Assembly: GCF_958979055.1 (NCBI RefSeq)
Contig: NC_084891.1
Location: 30,004,001 to 30,068,000 of the forward strand
Direction of reading: 5' to 3'
From: Alnus glutinosa
Taxonomy: Eukaryota; Streptophyta; Magnoliopsida; Fagales; Betulaceae
DNA: 64,000 nucleotides
Of the stretch, positions 42,901 through 54,670 are shown piece by piece. The notes under the pieces are model-generated. The model was not told where the DNA came from. It searched no databases and saw only the letters and a list, made by a program, of their open reading frames with translations. The translations under genes and the position numbers were made by a program. How positions within the stretch are numbered: position 1 is the stretch's first letter; the number at the start of each line of letters is the position of its first letter.

Positions 42901-43772
42901 CTTGATTAGTAGCCTGTTTCACTACCACGATTAAGATGGTCCGCACTCCGCAATTTATGCTACTCTTTTAGGTTAAGCCATCAACGGATGAACTGCTTTT
43001 TAATGTTGATAGTTTAGTTTGCTATCCTTGTTCCATATCACTGTATAGATACTATGAACTATGACGAATTTGGGTAGTGTGCTTATTTAAAGTAATGCTA
43101 CTTTTCACACCTATTTTACACCGATTGACATGACGTGTTTTAAGTGGCTTCCCAAGTCTACAACTTCAAAAAACAAAAGGAAAGCTACTTAAAACACGCT
43201 ACATCAGTCAATGTGAAATGGGCGTGATAAATGAATGTGAAGAGTAGTTTTCCTCACCTATTTATATAAGAGAAATGCTAGATACAATAACTGTGAATAC
43301 CGTATCATATTTGCTGAATTGGTCACCTATTGGACAGGTTGGTGTTACCCATTACTTCTCTTTCCTTAAAGCAAAGGAGGAGCTTGGCTATGTCCCAATG
43401 GTGACCCCTCAAGAGGGTATGTCTGCAACCATCTCTTACTGGCAACAGAGAAAGAGGAAAACTCTGGATGGTCCTACTATATATGCGTGGCTATTCTGTG
43501 TCATCGGAATGAGCACTCTATTCTGCGCTGCTTTTATACCAGACATAGGACCTGTGCCACTCTTCAGAGCTATGAGTCTTTTCCTCTTCCGGTCAATGAG
43601 GATAGTAAGGATGGTATTTGTTCTAGCTGCATCACTACATATTGCTGAGGCTATATATGCGTGGCACCTAGCAAAAAGGGTTGATCCCACAAATACAAGA
43701 GGATGGTTTTGGCAGACTTTTGCTCTTGGAATCTTTTCATTGCGTTTTCTGTTGAAGAGAGCGAGGGAGTAA
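36936..43772 (+). CDS. SDR42E-type short-chain dehydrogenase/reductase, copy B
   Basis: Five exons: 36,936-37,125; 41,149-41,491; 41,995-42,266; 42,395-42,591; 43,338-43,772. Total 478 aa, each exon the same length as in copy A. All key residues are kept (TGGLGFVGS, YGRSK, RPAAIYGPGE). By eye it differs from copy A at about 16 residues, including H2Y, L37Q and several in the C-terminal membrane region (A/T, I/M, G/A, S/R changes). Intron 1 is 4.0 kb because it holds a complete-ended LTR-retrotransposon fossil, against 0.9 kb in copy A; donor and acceptor are intact, so splicing should still be possible. In-frame codons continue upstream of the chosen ATG (from 36,882, MSDSSWRLFCEETKQ), but the ATG at 36,936 matches the copy-A start. 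Confidence 0.88.
37184..37541 (+). repeat. 5' LTR of the Gypsy fossil
   Basis: A 358-base direct repeat with TG...CA ends. Contains a TATATAAAG TATA-type signal near 37,384. The short phrase GTTGAGTCCCTATG occurs twice inside. Confidence 0.93.
37544..37555 (+). other. Primer-binding site of the Gypsy fossil
   Basis: TGGTATCAGAGC directly after the 5' LTR is the classical complement of the 3' end of initiator tRNA-Met used by many plant LTR elements. Confidence 0.9.
39918..40271 (+). repeat. 3' LTR of the Gypsy fossil
   Basis: A 354-base repeat of the 5' LTR, preceded by the purine tract AGGGAGGGGGAA. Confidence 0.93.
43090..43256. mobile_element. MITE, GAGTAATGCTA family, in SDR copy B intron 4
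   Basis: Copy-B counterpart of the element at 34,272-34,438, at the identical intron position, with several substitutions (AAGTAATGCTACTTTTCAC at the left end). It was inherited with the duplication. Confidence 0.8.
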
Positions 43773-43962
43773 GAGAATCCATTTTCTATGTTCCTGTATG
43801 CAGTTTCAAGATTTAAATGCCATGCACAGAAATCTATGGTATATTTATCTCAAAAGCTCAAAAGAAAAAAAAAATGAAAAAAAAAAAATAATAAATAAAG
43901 GAACTGGATTGGATTAGAGCTTACACTACTAAAATTCTGTCAAAACGAAAGCTGGAATAAGT

Positions 43963-44850
43963 CAGCTTGATGTAGCAGGTGTTCCTTCTTTACCAAGAAC
44001 GGGGGCATCGAAGATATCTAGATAGCTTATTTGAAGGATCTTCAAAATATTTTGGTAGTATCGATTTGATACAACTGCAAACCCTAAAAATAATTTTCTC
44101 CTTTTACGGATAACATAATGAATATGTTGATGTATATTGAGGATTTTTTTTTTTTTTTTTAGATGTGAGTCGTGACATTAATATAAAACCTATTTTTATA
44201 TTTTTAGAAATGTATTGTATTTTGTGTTTTTCATTAATATTTTTGTTTTGAAAAAAAAAAAAAACAAAAACAAATTTTTTATCCAATAGCCAATAAAATT
44301 TGGCAGGGGTCCTGGAAATTTTTTTGGAACAAATAATTGTTGGCACCATTTTACAAATTAAGTAATTAGTAACTTTATTCACCTTTATTATATGATTGTC
44401 ATATAACTTGTATCCGTCTTCATTTTTCATCAAAAGTGAAACGGCTTTTTCTTCTTAAAGCTTAACTTGAAATTGGCTTTACGTGGTTTCCAGGTCTTGT
44501 GGAAGAAAAAAATTAATTGAAAAATTAATTTTTACTATCACGTTATTTCCTGTCTTAATTTCAGTTATAAGACAGTCGAGTATTAACAGTTTACTAAATA
44601 ACATAAATCCAAAATTACATGGAGTTAATTTAAGTTGGGGGACATGCATCCAGATATAAGGTATGCTCTACCGACGAAAAAAAGTAGAGACAGAATAAGC
44701 AATAGTCCACGCCGACATACAGAAATAGAAAATTGGCACAATTTTATAACCATAATCAATAACAAGAGAAGCTACAGTAAGGCAAAGCATAACAAGCTAA
44801 AACACCATCTCAACAAAGAAATTCCTAAGAGCAGAAGCTCTCTCTCTAAT
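43963..44850. other. Intergenic DNA between SDR copy B and AHL, no gene seen
   Basis: AT-rich with poly-A and poly-T tracts (44,144-44,160; 44,251-44,264). The region 44,850-45,102 is probably the 3'-UTR side of the AHL gene. Confidence 0.5.
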
Positions 44851-45102
44851 TTCTAACTTAGTAAGTGCAAAGGGCACCTGTCACTAACTGGTTGGCACTT
44901 TTCAGCAGGCAGCAGCCAACAATGTTCAGGCTGGAAACTATTCTAGTCCTTATTCTACAGACGTACACAAGGGCCTGAATTACAAATGGTCTCTGAAGGC
45001 TTAAAAATAAATGAAAACACAACATTAGAGCCCCTGCCTCCCTACAAGGCTACAACACAAATAGGTTAAAAAGATTAATAGGTACAAGGGGTTGTTTAGT
45101 TT

Positions 45103-48100
45103 TCACTTCCACGGTATGCTAGACATCCCCTGTGGGTTACTGTTATTGCAAGCTCCTGTACTATGGTTATGTGGGCTTCCCGGCCCACCTGAGGATTCAC
45201 TAAGGGTCCCGCGTGACGGCGGGCTGCTGGCCCCTGTTGGCCCACCACCAGGGGCAAACTTTGGTGGGGCAGTCAAAGCTTCCATCTGGTAATTCTGTTT
45301 TGCTGACTTTGATTCCTTTCGACCATCTGCAATAAAACTCCCCACCACTACCTGCAACGGGAAAGCTCAGTATCATTGGGTTCCATTAGATTGAGAGTGA
45401 AAGACATGATAATAGAACACAAAGCAAAGGGAGAATAATTGCCAAAAATACTTTTAACTCAGCTATTATTGGTTTGAATTATTCAACATAATGTAATATA
45501 TAAAACAACTCAACCGTTTATTGGTATATCACATAATTTGCAAAGTGATATAAACGCAAATTTATTTTTAACAAAGTACCTCCCACAGCTGAAAATCTAG
45601 AAGCAAAGGAAACAAATAAAACAAAACGCACCTGAACAGGGGATGCAGCTGTGAGAAGACCTGCCACACCCCCACCTAAAACACGACCATCTGGGCCAGA
45701 TAAAGACACACTTAAACCCCCAGTTCTGCTCCGCTGACCACCATTTTCAGATAGCAGGAACGAACCAGAAAGGGACAGAATTTCAAACCGCCCCTGAATA
45801 TTAAGAAAAATTATGTAAAAAAGAATGAATATCATGAACTAGCAAAACATGGTTCACATGTAGCAATATAGATACAAGGCAAAGGAGCAAGTAAGTCCAA
45901 AGATTTATTATACGTTTAATCAAAATCTACAGGTAAGTTGAAATCTCTATTCAGCTTTTTCTCCCATCTAAGGAAAAATTCCATGAGCCAATATTCAGTA
46001 TTGCCCTTAAAATACCCAATAATGGCCACAGTAAGACCCCCCTCGTCTTTGGTATCCATGTTTGAAGGACTGAAATTTAGACATCTCCATCGATAAGTAC
46101 TTCGAAAAATTACAAGGTAAATACATTCTTGGTCATAAAAGCAATGGGTTTGATAACACTACTGCTACTATAGATATCCCCAATGTCTAAACTTTCTTCT
46201 CATTACTGCCATGTCAATTCCAATGCAGTTGCCTGCCACCAACAATATTAGGATATTTATAACACTTCCTACAATAGTTGACAGGTCTAAATGCCAACGC
46301 TTCATAAATTAAAGTTTCACCTCATAATAAAGGGAATGCCAGCAGAAAAGTTGTTAGCAATCTGACAAACCTCATAAGTTACAGTTCCTCCAGATGTGGC
46401 TGGTTGGCGAAGAGTAACATTAGATATGGCTCCATTTGCTGACAGGATGCAGACAGCCCTTGGACCATGCTGAGAAAATGACATTATTTTCGACGATACA
46501 TCCTGAAAATAGAAAACACATAATGTTAAATTTCCTAATCGTCTAATCTTTTATGATTCTAGATTTCATAAATGTACAAAAAGCAAGCACCATATAAGTT
46601 GGAATAAATAAAGAAGCATGAGCATGATTGACACCAACGAAATCAGAAATTAAAGTCCAGAATTTCTAAACTGCACCCAATCATATACTAAATTAGTGCG
46701 AGAAAGTCAACAACTCATAACAATCACGTATTGTGGAGCTTCCATTTCTAGTTTGCACCCAGCACTTACGCAATTGAAAAATCTCGCCTGCATCCGGGCA
46801 TCACACATCACAAGCACCCCACACTTAGTTGTAGGACAAATGATAGTATGCTTCTGGAGAATGGTTCAAGCTAAAAACCTTTTGTTGATTTCCAGAATTG
46901 GTAAAACTGATCCTAATATTTTCTTCCTGAAATAGCAACAATTAGATTTCCATCCCAGGGCGATGAGTTTATCATTTACCTCCAATTTTTGACAAGCCAA
47001 CATTTTTATTTTTTGATAAGTAACAAAAATTGTTAATTTGAGTTTAATCTTTGCTCGATTTGTCTCACGAGACATGTTTCACAAAAAAGATGTCCAATCC
47101 AGGTCAGACTATGAAATGTTGGGGATTAGGCTAAATGAAATTTAGGATTGGAAATAATTATATATGCGCTTCAGACACAAATCTGATTTAGACACTTAAT
47201 AGCATAGACATGGTGTTTGTGTTCAACAAAACATTATTAACTCAAAGCTCGTGTAATAAATATACGAAAAAGGTAAAGATGTAGGCTTATTTGGCACCAC
47301 TTCAAAGCAATAACAAATGACCTGTAGCAGTGGCTTCAGTAGAATTCTTTTTTCAGCAGAACTATTTGGGTGGATATTTTAGTGAAATAGATGCCTTTCA
47401 CATGCATAAGAATTTTTCAAAGATATATTCTCCTTTTAAGAACTAACTTATTAAGGTCATAAATGTATCAATCAGCCATCTAAAATTATGATAAGGAATT
47501 AATACTTGAGGAATATTAAATAATTCCATGTGCTCCCACACTATCGAAAAGCAAATTGGAGATGATCAAGTCCTTTTGCCATTCAAATGAAAACGATTAC
47601 ACTTGCAACCGAGATATATGCTCTAGCCCAAGAGAACAATTATTAATAAGCAAATTGAAGCAGTTCAAGAAAAAAAAAAAAAAAAAAAATACAACTAGAT
47701 TTCAGCAATGTTCAAATGCAACACCAAAGAGAGAGTAAAAGATAAGATCCATGAAAAAGTATGGAAAAGCTGAAAAACAGACCTCTCCAGCTTTCACAGT
47801 GATAACATGTGGTGTAAACCCAACACCTGCTGATCCTGCAAGCAGAATCCTCCATGAGATAATAATTATGCCAATGTAATTTACAGCCCAATAACACATG
47901 AACGACGTCCACTGCACTAAATAGGAAGGCAATAAAGAGGAATCAAAATACATTACCAAACCCATTGGATATAGATTCCTTTCTTTTCTGTTTTTGTTTT
48001 TATTTGACATAGGACATTCCTGTTATAAATATGAAAGGTCATCTTCACTTTTTCTTCCATCCCCCTTTTTTTTTTTTTTTTTTTTTTGGTTTGGGAAGAG

Positions 48101-49295
48101 GGCTGGGGAACTGTACTTATGTGGTATTTTTTTTTCCTTTCCATCAGAGAGAAAAAAAAAAAAAATTAAAAATACAGAGTACAAAGCTCAGATTGACCAC
48201 AATATGGAGTCATATATTGCAAATATGTAAAAACAATTAGAAGAAATTGTGTAATGTCAGATTAGCAGAAAACTTTGCAATTAGAAAAATTCTGTAATTA
48301 AAAAACCATTAGTTTTTACAACTCACTATATCTCGCATAATATACATAAAAATTAACAGGAAATTCATTAAAATTCCAATCACCAAGAGTAGCAACGGGC
48401 AAATAACAAGCAGGGGTAGAAAAGTAATTCCGAATCAGGAATCTGACAAACAGATCTAACAGTTCCCAAGCTCCTGCATAACTCTATTGCTTTCCTATTC
48501 TTTCTAACAGAGTCATAGTCCTTTATTATATCAACACCAACCATTCCATTCCCTGTCAGAAACCCGGACCAAAAAACCCTCAGGCAGCTGAGGCGGAAAA
48601 AAAATCTATTAAGTAAAGCACCAAGATAATCAAATTAAGAATGAGAACAGGTCAAAACTCCTATTGACTTAAAAACCAAAATATCTCAAACATTCCAATT
48701 AAACTAAACACGCGACAGACCAATAAACTGCAAAAGACATCAAACCCATAAAGATTCAAGGAAAATAACGGTTACCCAGAGCTTCCAATTGTTGCTTCTT
48801 GCTAGAACCGGGCGGTCTACCCCTAGCTTTCTTGAACGAAGTGGGTGAGGCTGGGCCTCCAGAAGGCGGTGTAGGAACCGAAGGAAGAGGAGGAGGAGAA
48901 GAAAAGACTCCACCTGACTGGTTTACCGTGACAGACTGAGGCGCAGGGGTGAGACCCAATGCCATAGCTCCATCTGGCCCGTACTTCCTGGGTCTCCCTC
49001 TCTTCCTCTTCACGGTCTCACCGCCACTACCACCCATACTGCTCACATTCACATTAACCATGGCCCCACCACCGGCGATAGCGGTGGTGGATCCACCATC
49101 GCCGGAGGGTTGGTAAGTCGGCGAGGTCGAGGTCGAGGTTGAGGCTGCTGTAGCCGCGCCGACGGGCTTGTAAACGGAACCGCTGTCGACACCGAACGCC
49201 AAGCGCATGTTCTGTACGAGCGGCTGAGTCTTCTGCTGAAGCCCCACGCTGAAGGCCTCTCTACTCGCCATCACTCCCGTCTCTGATCCTGACAT
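45103..49295 (-). CDS. AHL10: AT-hook motif nuclear-localized (AHL) protein, AHL10-like
   Basis: Five exons: 49,295-48,776; 47,835-47,783; 46,502-46,371; 45,793-45,632; 45,351-45,103. Total 371 aa. AHL proteins bind AT-rich DNA in the nucleus, often at matrix attachment regions, and form complexes through the PPC domain to repress genes. Seen: first AT-hook KRKRGRPRKYGPD (about 96-108), second hook KKARGRPPGSSKK (about 155-167), then the PPC/DUF296 domain from GVGFTPHVITVKAGED through GPRAVCILSANGAISNVTLR, GGTVTYEGRFEILSLSGSF and GLLTAASPVQVVVGSF. Two hooks of different type before PPC indicate a Type II AHL. MSGSETGVMASRE at the N terminus and SRGTLSESSGG...SSIPWK at the C terminus resemble Arabidopsis AHL10 and its close relatives. 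The segment around residues 48-60 is a Ser/Thr/Ala low-complexity run. Confidence 0.93.
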
Positions 49296-49963
49296 CTTTC
49301 TCTTCCACTGCTAACTTTTCATACAATGCCTGCAAACCCTAATCTACAAGCCCAAAAGAAAGAAGGAGCTTTGAAATTTTACTCTCAGATTATCAAAACA
49401 AACCCTAGTACGCGAAACACTATTATATTAGCCAACAAGCACCAATCTACAAAACAAAAACAAAGAAGGAAACTTGGCAATGTACTATTAGATTATCCAA
49501 ACAACTTGTAATCTACGATTCACACTGATAATTATTATTTAAAATAAATGAAAGTGAAATTCAAACTTCTGTGAGTGAATATGTGAAAGCACTGATCTTT
49601 AATTGTGAGCTTGAGAATTCAAACCTAGAAGTGAGTTTGGCTCATCAAATCTCGGAGACATTCTTAGGCAAAATCTAGTGAAAGTTACAAAGAAGAAAAC
49701 CCTAACATTTACTGCAAAACTAGCATAAAACCTTGCAAGAGTGAAGATTTGTTTGTATTATTTTTTTTCCCTCAAATTTCCTCAACGTGGATCTCGCAAA
49801 ATTTAATTTTTAATTAAAGATTAAACCAAAGAAAAATAAAACATTACGGAAAATAAAAAGGAAAAAAATATAATTTCCAAAATTTGGAGTTAAAGAAGAA
49901 CGAAAAATACAGCAAAAATGAAGGAAAACCGGAAAATAATCGGAAAAAATCAGTGTGACTCAC

Positions 49964-50075
49964 CAATAATTTAGAGAAAAAAATAGCGGAGCTCGAAAAT
50001 TAGAGAGAGGAGCAAATTCTAGGGTTTCGGAACGGAAACGCAGTGGTGCTCCGGAGAGCTTTTTCTAATAAAGAA
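49964..50075 (-). other. Probable leader exon and promoter of the AHL gene
   Basis: On the minus strand a CT-rich stretch containing AAACCCTAGAATTTGCTCC (telo-box AAACCCTA) ends in ATTATTG|gtgagtc, a good donor at 49,963. The leader intron would end just before the start codon at 49,295. The telo-box is common in promoters of growth-related plant genes. Confidence 0.45.
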
Positions 50076-52030
50076 TTGCGAGAATTCTGAATATTTATTT
50101 ATTTTTATATTTTTATATTTTTAAAAAATTTGGGGTTTTCCTCTTTTTCATGCCTTGCCTCATACGGAGCGGACCTTTATTAAAAAAGGGCAGGTAAAAA
50201 GCCCCCCTAATTTGCTTTCGTACAAACCCACCAGCTCGAGTATTAATTTTGGATACTCGCTACAAAAAAATGCCACGTTGCAGATAAACACTAAAAATAT
50301 CTTCAGCAATGACACCTATCACAGACAAAAAGCGAGTACGCTGGTTTTCGTACGTGCAGTGTTGTAGGGATAGGGTCTGTCAATTTTGTATTTTGCTCTT
50401 TGTTCTTTTCTTTTTCTTTACGTTCCAAGTAATCTTCAATTATATAACTACAATTACAATAATTGCTCTCGTCTTTGTGTATTGAATTCCACAGAGATTC
50501 AAAAACATTGGGTTTTGCAGAATAATAATAATAGCCGAGGAGGGTTGGTGATGGGTAGTTGGTCCATAAAGGGATATAATACAATAGTAAGCAGATAATC
50601 AAAACCTAGAGTTGTATTTGACTTAATAGCCACCACCTTTGGAGGACAGAGATTCTGTCAATTTTAGTACTGTACAGCAAATAATTTGAACAGTAATAAA
50701 TAAATTTTTATCTCACTTGTCCGAGCAAGTCTCCGACAATCCACTATTCTATTTGGGTGGGTAAGCCCCACAAGGCCTCTCCGACGCATTATAATTTTTA
50801 CTACGATTCTTTACAAACTGACGTGACAGTTCAAATTACATTATTACGTTAATCACAATTAATTTTAATAATATTATATAATATAATATAATATAATATA
50901 ATATATATAATATTCCTTGGATGCTTATTGGAAAGAGATGTGCATTAAAGCGGCTTTCTTGCAAAGACGCCTTTTTCTTTTTCCAATTGGTAATAACGAA
51001 AAATTTGACCTCAACAGATTTTTAAAAAATGGGGACTCAATAAAAAAATTGACTTATTAGTTTCCCATCACTGTGTGATTGCAATTTTCGACCACAAATT
51101 CAGGTCGGCAAGATTTTTATTTTATTTCATGATTACCAATGCCGTGGAATCTTGTTAGTAGTAAAGAAAAAGACGGAAGTAACCGACAAATGACTCTTTT
51201 GGCTTCGATCCATCTTTTGCTGAGAAATGTGTCCTTTTTTTAATTTAAAATGAAAAAATTGTTTTTCCTAAAGTAAAATTTTAAAAAAAAAAATATTTTA
51301 ATTTAATTTACTAAATTACTATTTATTTTTAAAACATGTAATTTTCATATGTATTTTTTATTATATATATAGACTGAATTAAAAAAAAAAAATCTATTTT
51401 AATTTGAAATAAAATTTTATCAAATAAATTTATTATTAATAACATATATCCATACTGCTTTTTTTTAATGAGTCATACAAATCCAAACCTATCAGGCTAT
51501 GATGACAAGTCAAACTCCGTTAAATCTTCATTGAGAAAAGAGTAATGCTACTCTTAGGGCACACAGGTGACGTGGCATGGTGGGTTCCTAAATTTGTTGG
51601 ATACGAAATACGTATTTAAATAAGTACGTATAAATTCCTTATACTGACATGCTCATGGTGAATAAAAGTACTTAAATATTCAACTGGTTAACAAGAGAAA
51701 ATAAAATAAAAATGAAATATTCAGCATAAATTCAACAAAGATTTTGAAACCCTACGAAAAAAAAAATGATACCTTTAGTTTTTCTTTTCTCAATGAGGTT
51801 TGATATAAAAAATAAAATAAAATAGCCAAATATAAAAGAATAATTTTTTTAAAAAAAAAAAATTTGAGTTGAAAATTTTATTCTAATTTAATATATTAGT
51901 GTATTAAATTAGAGGAAATTTTCCAAACCTAATTTAAATAAAACTTTATCCAAAACATTTTTTTTTAAAAAAAAAATAGAAAAAAGAATAGCTAAAAAGC
52001 GGATATGGCCGGGAAGCATATCTAGAAAGC
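50076..52030. other. Divergent intergenic region between AHL and PPD3
   Basis: Contains an (AATAT)n-type microsatellite at 50,876-50,907, long A/T tracts at 51,270-51,410 and 51,840-51,975, and a single end of the GAGTAATGCTA repeat family at 51,541-51,560. No coding region is supported. Confidence 0.55.
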
Positions 52031-54114
52031 ATGGCGTCTGTTTCCTCACCGTATCCATTGTCGCTGCGACCTCCCGTCTGCCACTTCACAGCTTCATCCA
52101 ATAAGAAAGGTCCACGAAATCCGAATACTACTAGTTTCCATGTTCTGGCGCGTGACATAACTACTGAGACTCTTGGTTCGGTTTCTTCCGGCACAAAACA
52201 TAATGTACTATGTTGCAAGAACAGCGAACAACAACATCGAGAATCACGGTACAGGAAACCACCATAAGTTTTGGTCTTTTTCCTTCTCTTTGTAATTTGT
52301 TCTTTGATTATGTATCTTCTTGTCAGTTTTCGGGTACAAGAAGGATTCGGAGCAAAAAGAAGAGAGTTTGTGCTTCAGATAGCAGCTACTGCAACTTTTC
52401 CGTTGATCATTCCAAATGCATTGGCTGAGAACGGTGAAAATTCCTGTCTCTGTTTTTCCCGTACTTTTTCTTTCTGGGTTCTTAAAGATTGTACTTGATC
52501 CTAAGTTATTGTTCAAATTCAATATCATATGAGTTTTCAGATGTACCAGAGAATTTTCGTGTTTATACAGACGACGCGAACAAGTTCAAGATACTGATTC
52601 CTCAAGGTGAACAGTATTTACTAATTTTTTTTTAATGTTGATTTATGTTTTGAGTACAGCTTGTGGTTGTTAATGCCAATGGCTGATTGTTTTTATGCAG
52701 ATTGGCAAGTGGGCGCAGGAGAGCCTAATGGATTTAAATCGATAACAGCTTTCTACCCAGGAGAGGCATCCAGTTCAAATGGTAGTTTCCTGATGGATCC
52801 ATGTATTCAGTATTTTATCCCTCTCTATTGAAATCGCTTAATGGGTTGCTTCAGTCAGCGTTGTGATTACGGGGCTTGGAGCGGATTTTACCAGGATGGA
52901 GTCTTTGGGCAAAGTTGATGCTTTTGCTGAGACTCTGGTGGGATTTTACAGAATCTAAATATATATTCTTCAGTAGGAAGCTTGTTCATCTAATTACATG
53001 CCATTTTTACATGTTAAATGTGTTCAAACAGGTTAATGGACTGGATAGAAGCTGGCAAAGGCCTCCTGGCGTGGCAGCGAAACTCATAGACTGTAAAGCC
53101 TCAAATGGTAATTAACTGCGTATCCTTTTGCAGCCACTCTGACAATGTAAATATAGGCTGTTCAGGCCTCACCTGTTCCGATCCGCGTCCAGACAGTCCA
53201 AAATAACTGTTTGAACAGATGAATTTCGGACAAACATCCTCTTATTTAACGGCAACGTCATTGCATGGAATCTCCTATGCTAATGGTCTTGAAAGACAAC
53301 ACCTAGACATACATACATTCTACATATATATCATTCTTTACATCAATGTAAATGATTTTAATTTTTTAATTTCATTCAAAAACAGGGTTCTATTATATCG
53401 AGTATTCGCTACAAAATCCCGGTGAAAGTCGCAGACGTTTACTTTCAGCAATTGGGATGGCATCCAATGGCTGGATCAACAGACTATATACTGTGACCGG
53501 ACAGGTAGATCTGGCAACATTAAAGTCTTTGTGCTTCCATATGATTGTCAGTTTGTCCAAGGCGCACAATGCACATTCAATACTAGATACTGATTGTTCA
53601 ATATTTCCCTGCAGTTTATGGAGGAAGAATCAGAGAAATACAGTTTCAACATTGAGAAGGTGAAGTGACGTATTCTTGCTTAGCTCCTTTTATACGCGCG
53701 CACACACATGTATATAAGATCTTTTTCTTCCTCCACCAAGCAATTAAATTTACCTGTCAAATTTTATTGCTTAATTTTTTTTACCTATATAACAGCATGT
53801 GAAAATCGTGTAGATTGCCACATCAATTTCAATTTTACAAGAACCAATTTGTTCCAACGAAATGTTTTAACATTGTTGGTTCAAGAATTTAAGAATGGCA
53901 GAGAATAACTTTTCAGTATTTTCTTCCTTATCTCAATTTTATGCAAAACCAGTTTCGAGCAAGGTGGAAAAATAGTCTCAAACATTAGTTACTGTTAAAG
54001 TTTAAGCATTTAGACAATATTTGCATGTTCCAAGGAAGTGGCTTATCACTAATTTACTGAAATGCATCTCTTAATTGGTTTTTGCAGGCTGTAGCATCCT
54101 TCAGGTTTATTTGA
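52031..54114 (+). CDS. PPD3: PsbP domain-containing protein, PPD3-like, thylakoid lumen
   Basis: Nine exons: 52,031-52,248; 52,327-52,433; 52,541-52,606; 52,701-52,781; 52,855-52,937; 53,032-53,107; 53,386-53,504; 53,615-53,659; 54,088-54,114. Total 273 aa. PsbP-domain proteins are lumenal relatives of the photosystem II oxygen-evolving protein PsbP; PPD members have separate, mostly auxiliary roles. Seen: a Ser-rich chloroplast transit peptide (residues 1-70), then KRREFVLQIAATATFPLIIP and NALA (about 83-106), a twin-arginine thylakoid signal with an A-x-A cleavage site, then the PsbP domain: ENFRVYTDDANKFKILIPQD, WQVGAGEPNGFKSITAFYPG, VSVVITGLGADFTRMESLGK, GFYYIEYSLQNPGESRRR and NRLYTVTGQFMEEES, ending ASFRFI. 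The terminal exon is only 27 bases. Assignment to PPD3 rather than another PPD is from memory of the family. Confidence 0.9.
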
Positions 54115-54670
54115 GAAAACATTAACCAGAACATAAAGTTTTGGTTTAGAGTTCTGGCTCACTAGCTTTGTACATCGAACATGTTACATCTAAAATTTTT
54201 TTAGGTCGGTCCCCCTGAATGATATTGAAGTAAATTCCCTGAATTCAATCAACGAGTTGCTCAGCAAACAGATTGCTATTTAGTCATACACGTTCTGTGC
54301 AGATTTATCTATCACTTCAATGCATCCCAATCCTTTTCTTCCAAAAATGACATTGGTGGATTTGGATACCTGAAGACGTGAGATCAGATCTGCCCATCAA
54401 CCCAATTATATATTTGCATACAAATACACACATGCCAAAGATAAAGGACAAGATTAGTCACTACCCACTTAAACTCCATTCCTTAAATGGGCGGTTTATT
54501 GCTCTCTTTTGTTAGACTAGTCAGGACAGGATAACAGGTGCGCCGCTTTGCAACTACTACGGTCCAACCAATTCAATTTGAGAGTAGGTTTGGGAGATCC
54601 CATTGGTAAGTAAAATAGACAGCTGGGGCAAAAATAGATTAGTGTATAGACATTCATGAATCATGTGACG
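54115..54670. other. Convergent 3' ends of PPD3 and SWI3B
   Basis: About 556 bases separate the PPD3 stop codon (plus) and the SWI3B stop codon (minus). The two 3' UTRs probably share this space. No separate gene is seen. Confidence 0.6.

Larger units (their letters stand above)
35079..43962 (+). repeat. Tandem segmental duplication, unit B
   Basis: Starts at ATTCAGCTATTCAATG, equal to 29,662 in HMA intron 2, and ends at CTGGAATAAGT, as unit A does. It is longer than unit A mainly because of a 3.1-kb LTR element and a 166-base MITE that unit A lacks. Confidence 0.9.

Noticed and set aside
51541-51600. Another full MITE of the GAGTAATGCTA family
   Set aside because: Only one terminal sequence is visible; no inverted partner was found within a few hundred bases.
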